From assembly GCA_032158295.1 (NCBI GenBank), contig CM063252.1, positions 11,706,744 to 11,770,743 of the forward strand: a DNA stretch of 64,000 nucleotides. The letters run 5' to 3'. Both the position numbers and the translations under genes were made by a program. Source of the stretch: Pycnopodia helianthoides (taxonomy: Eukaryota > Echinodermata > Asteroidea > Forcipulatida > Asteriidae). This document shows positions 60,601 to 64,000 of the stretch, in pieces. Every line of letters begins with the position of its first letter. Within the stretch, counting starts at the first letter, position 1. The notes under the pieces were generated by a model that had not been told where the DNA came from, searched no databases, and worked only from the letters and a program-made list of their open reading frames with translations.

Positions 60601-63420
60601 GTTTTTCTCGTTTGTGATTCTGGTCTTGTACAAACATATCTGGTCCGGTGATCATTTTGAGCTACAAGCCCTGCAGTCATGTTGATTGTTTCCCCTAATT
60701 CGAGCCCTGCTATACTATGTAAAGATGCCAGCCTTACTTGTTTTTTCCCCTCATGTCTGAAGTGGTTAGTTCTGAGAGAACCAGTATGTGGTTCAAATTG
60801 ATGGTTTTAAGTCTGTGTGTGGACAGTGATTTTCAGTGACGCTCTTGTTTGTACACATGTACATTAGTTGAGTAGGTGATTGGTTTGCAACTAACATTCT
60901 TCCTCTAATTCACTTATTGTTAGCGCTGTGATTTAGTTTACAAAGTAGAGCATATTGAAATGCTTGGTAGTATTGTATTTTCATATCCTTCAAGGTTTGA
61001 TGCCTATAAAGTGCCCTGAATACTCTCAGTGTTCTCAAGTGTTGATTTCCGGATAAATTTCAAGTGCTTTCTGTGTGCCAAACTGGCTCCATCTTCAGCT
61101 AGTTCATGTAGTACTTGTCATGACAGTGTACTTGAGCATTTCCGTGCTTAAGGTGTACAGTATGTGATTGATGGTGCGAGAGAGAAGTAACGCAGCAGTT
61201 AATGTAGGACATTTCCAGACGCAAGTTTGTTTGACTTGAACATAGAGGTCCTCAAGAATAGCCCATATTGTGCATGATCGGTGTGCACAGGATTGTAGGT
61301 GAAACCCGAGTCCAAGTAACACTGGCAACCATCATTGCACCCTGATGCGGTACACAGCTAAAAACCTGGCATAGTTACGTGTAAACTACAGCATGGCGTC
61401 CATCATGGCATCTAACCCACGATGCATTGCGGTAAATTTGGCGAATGTGAAGCGAATTTCTCTGCGTCACTTTTGGAAAACAGTGCGTACCAGGTTGTTC
61501 GCGTCCGAATTCGCTTCACATGTACGCTTTCGTGTGAATGTATGAATCGGGCTTTAGACTGACGAGGAATTTACGCTAGACTTGCAGCTTACACATGTTC
61601 TTGTGTGAGTTCTCTGTACATGTAGGTTCGCTGTACATGTACACATCTGGCCTAGTCTTGGTAGAATGCCAGTCTTCGTTGCACTGCACTGTGGAGTCCA
61701 ACCTGGGCTAGCTGCTCCACAGGATTTTTCAAACCTGTGAGGCATTCTGGACCCAAATTTTTTGAAGGTTTACCAAAGCCACTGAATTGAAACGAGGTCC
61801 TCTGGTTGATTTTACTTGGTGAAATTTGATTTAAAAAGTCATACTTTGCAATATTGGTCAGTCTAACTATCTTGATGATTTTTGCGAATTTGATCTGAAG
61901 TCCCCCCCCCCCCCATAAAAAAAAGGGAAGAAATAATTATGTATTAATTTATTTTTGTGTATCGCCCCTAATGTGGTCGCATTGGCACACAATATGCGCG
62001 TATCAGCCCAATACGCTAGCTTGTGCATAGGGAGAATCCTGCTTTTGTTAGTTGATTTTCCAAGGTGCTCTCCTACATGTACATTGAAGGGGTGACTGTG
62101 AATAGAGTGTGCAGGCTGTTCTCAACTCCTCACTCATTTCCAGTAAACGTTGAGGATGATAACCAGCCATGATAACTCCAATCTCGCCAGCACCGTGTGC
62201 CACTATCAGCAGTTCACTCTATACGACCCAAGGGCAATACCACCCCCATCCTACACTTGCACTTGTGACTTGTTCCTCAAGATATCAACTATCTCACCCC
62301 CCCCCCCCCCCATTTCCTTCTGATCTCATCCAGATGACCAGACCAAGTCATCCAAGGCATCCCAGAAATGTCTCCTGATTTCAGAAACAGAAACAGAAAC
62401 AGAAGAGAAAAAAAACCTTGGAGAAAGTGATCTTTTTCCCTATGGGTATAGTTTAACCACAGTTCACTGGAGGAGTAGGGCCTACTAAGTGTATGTGGAT
62501 TAAATTGTTGTCTGGCATTTTTTCGGTTTACAGTTGGGGGGGGGAGAGCAGTAAATCAGAGCTAGTTAAATGCAATCAGGTTTATTTCAACTCCATGTAA
62601 TAAAAATGCTGTAAATTTGTCAATGAGAGTCAAGATAATTTTTACAACCTGGAAAGTGTGAAGCGGCCCATGCTATTTTGAAAGTTACGGAGTAGTGGCG
62701 AGTTGTTGTAAATATTTAGCTGATATAGATCGTAAAACTTACTGAGGCTATCAATGAAGATCGTAAATCTGATTTTATTTATAAATCTATTTTTTATCGA
62801 GGAAGAGGTCGGCATCGGACTTTTGAAAGATTAAGCACGTGATGTGAAATTGTAAACAAATTATTGATTTGTATTCAATCTGAAGGCTCACTGCTTGTGG
62901 AGCTCATACCAGTCACCAACCTCCAGTAATTGGTAATTTTCTAAGACCCAGTGTCTGTACTTTGTGGGGCTCAACATATACGTATGGAATAACAAACCAG
63001 AAAACAAAAATAAGTTTAATCTTAATCAGTCATTAGAGTCGGAGGATCTTTTGATCTTTTTGAAATGGTTTTGACCCACCCAGGCCTACCCTACACACTG
63101 AAGAATAAAGTAATGCCTCGGACAAATGAAGCAGACACTTAGAAAAAAAGTTCTCGCAGCGCAGGAGTTTTCAATGGCTTTTCCTGACTTTCACCATGCA
63201 ATTTTTAAAAGTTGAAACAGAAGAGAACATCCACGCCATCTTCCCATCGGGCGCGGAGGTCAGCAAGGTTGACCGTTAACACTGGAACTGCACAGACAGT
63301 TTCCTTTATTATTTGAATTGAAAACTTATTTTCGTCTTTCAGTGACTTCTCTTTGCCCACCCACCCACAATTTGGAAAAAAAAAGATTGAGACTTTAAAT
63401 CATTATTCTGAATGGCCTCG
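60601..63420. other. XPO4 intron 9, no exon recognised
   Basis: Contains a diffuse inverted pair GTGAAGCGAATTT / GAATTCGCTTCACA at about 61449-61522, poly-C runs at about 61902 and 62298, and a GAAACA microsatellite at 62383-62402. I could not place the next XPO4 exon (VLDKDD region in vertebrates). Confidence 0.45.
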
Positions 63421-63699
63421 AAAGCCCCTTTCACATGACAGCAATTTAGCAGGGGGTCCCTTGCTTCATTTTTAGCATGGTTGTACAATGTTGCTAGTTG
63501 CACTTCGTGTGAAAGGACAACAATGTATAGGACTGTCCAAGGTTCCTAGTGAAATCTTCTTAAACATCGCTACATTTTTGTTGTGTAAAAGCTTGCTAAA
63601 TCAGTCGGGCATGACATGACGACAAATTATCAATCAGTGCTCATAAAATTTGAAGCAAGGGACATCGGTTAATTTTTTGTCGTGTGAAAAGGGCTTTAG
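63421..63699. mobile_element. MITE with AAAGCCC termini
   Basis: AAAGCCCCTTTCACATGAC at the left and GTCGTGTGAAAAGGGCTTT at the right are inverted. TTGCTTCA and TGAAGCAAGGGAC blocks form a second inverted pair inside. Confidence 0.85.
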
Positions 63700-64000
63700 A
63701 ACATCTTGCTAAGGCAGCCTTGTGAACTGTAGTCCCCCCCAGGTCTTAATCCCGGAGGTGAGAAGCCTCACCAAATCTTCCTACAGCATTCCTGGAGTAG
63801 CTTTACATCAATCTTGAACCCCGGGGGAAAATGTGGTAATGAAAAAGAAAAGAACACACAAAAAAAAGAGCTTCCAGTTGACAGCTGTACTCAAGACTGC
63901 TTTTCCTCAAACTTCAACTTCAGAAACGAAACCTCAAAAAAAAAAAGGAAAGAAGAAAAAATAAGTGGAAATCTGTTACAGTACTTTAGAGATGAGTATA
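63700..64000. other. XPO4 intron, right edge
   Basis: Purine-rich, low-complexity sequence; nothing recognised. Confidence 0.35.

Noticed and set aside
58755..64000. Next XPO4 exon (vertebrate VLDKDD...KLLESW region)
   Set aside because: No frame in this stretch matched it. It most likely lies beyond the window.

Overview
This window is nuclear DNA from an animal. It holds interrupted genes with GT-AG introns, and the introns are packed with short non-autonomous transposons, tRNA-derived SINEs, LINE tails and tandem arrays. The gene content (TMEM135, exportin-4, a secreted C-type lectin) fits any deuterostome. The style of the repeats, especially the foldback elements beginning GGGCCCAATTTCAT and the SINEs ending in ATT runs, suggests an invertebrate deuterostome, probably an echinoderm such as a sea star. 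That assignment is inference, not demonstrated.

Layout. (1) Positions 1-38674, plus strand: the last 13 coding exons of TMEM135, a multi-pass peroxisomal/mitochondrial membrane protein. The first roughly 90 codons lie upstream of the window. The joined exons give 381 residues in frame, ending in a stop at 38672-38674. (2) Positions 13554-14593, minus strand, nested in the 18.8 kb TMEM135 intron (6778-25574): a complete two-exon gene for a 188-residue secreted C-type lectin-like protein. (3) Positions 38675-43351: TMEM135 3' untranslated/intergenic sequence, with a plausible poly(A) signal at 42444-42449. (4) Positions 43352-58754, plus strand: the first nine coding exons of exportin-4 (XPO4), 386 residues in frame, about the first third of the protein. 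The gene runs off the right edge.

The most interesting single feature is XPO4 intron 6 (55842-56750). No GT-AG pair keeps the exportin frame there. An AT-AC intron with the exact minor-spliceosome donor ATATCCTT, a branch site TTCTTTAAC and a branch-to-acceptor spacing of about 11 nt restores it perfectly.

Most of the remaining sequence is repeats: a five-copy TTAA-flanked MITE of 350-440 bp, a roughly 160 bp MITE in six clear copies, a roughly 380 bp MITE, several foldback families, tRNA-like units inside short inverted repeats, 3' tails of LINEs, a 27-bp minisatellite open on both strands (25800-27008) and a 62-bp satellite-like array (33254-34370). I see no operons, CRISPR arrays, viral genes or gene clusters. 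The three genes have no evident functional link. The lectin is simply hosted in a TMEM135 intron. I did not find a clearly new multi-gene system.
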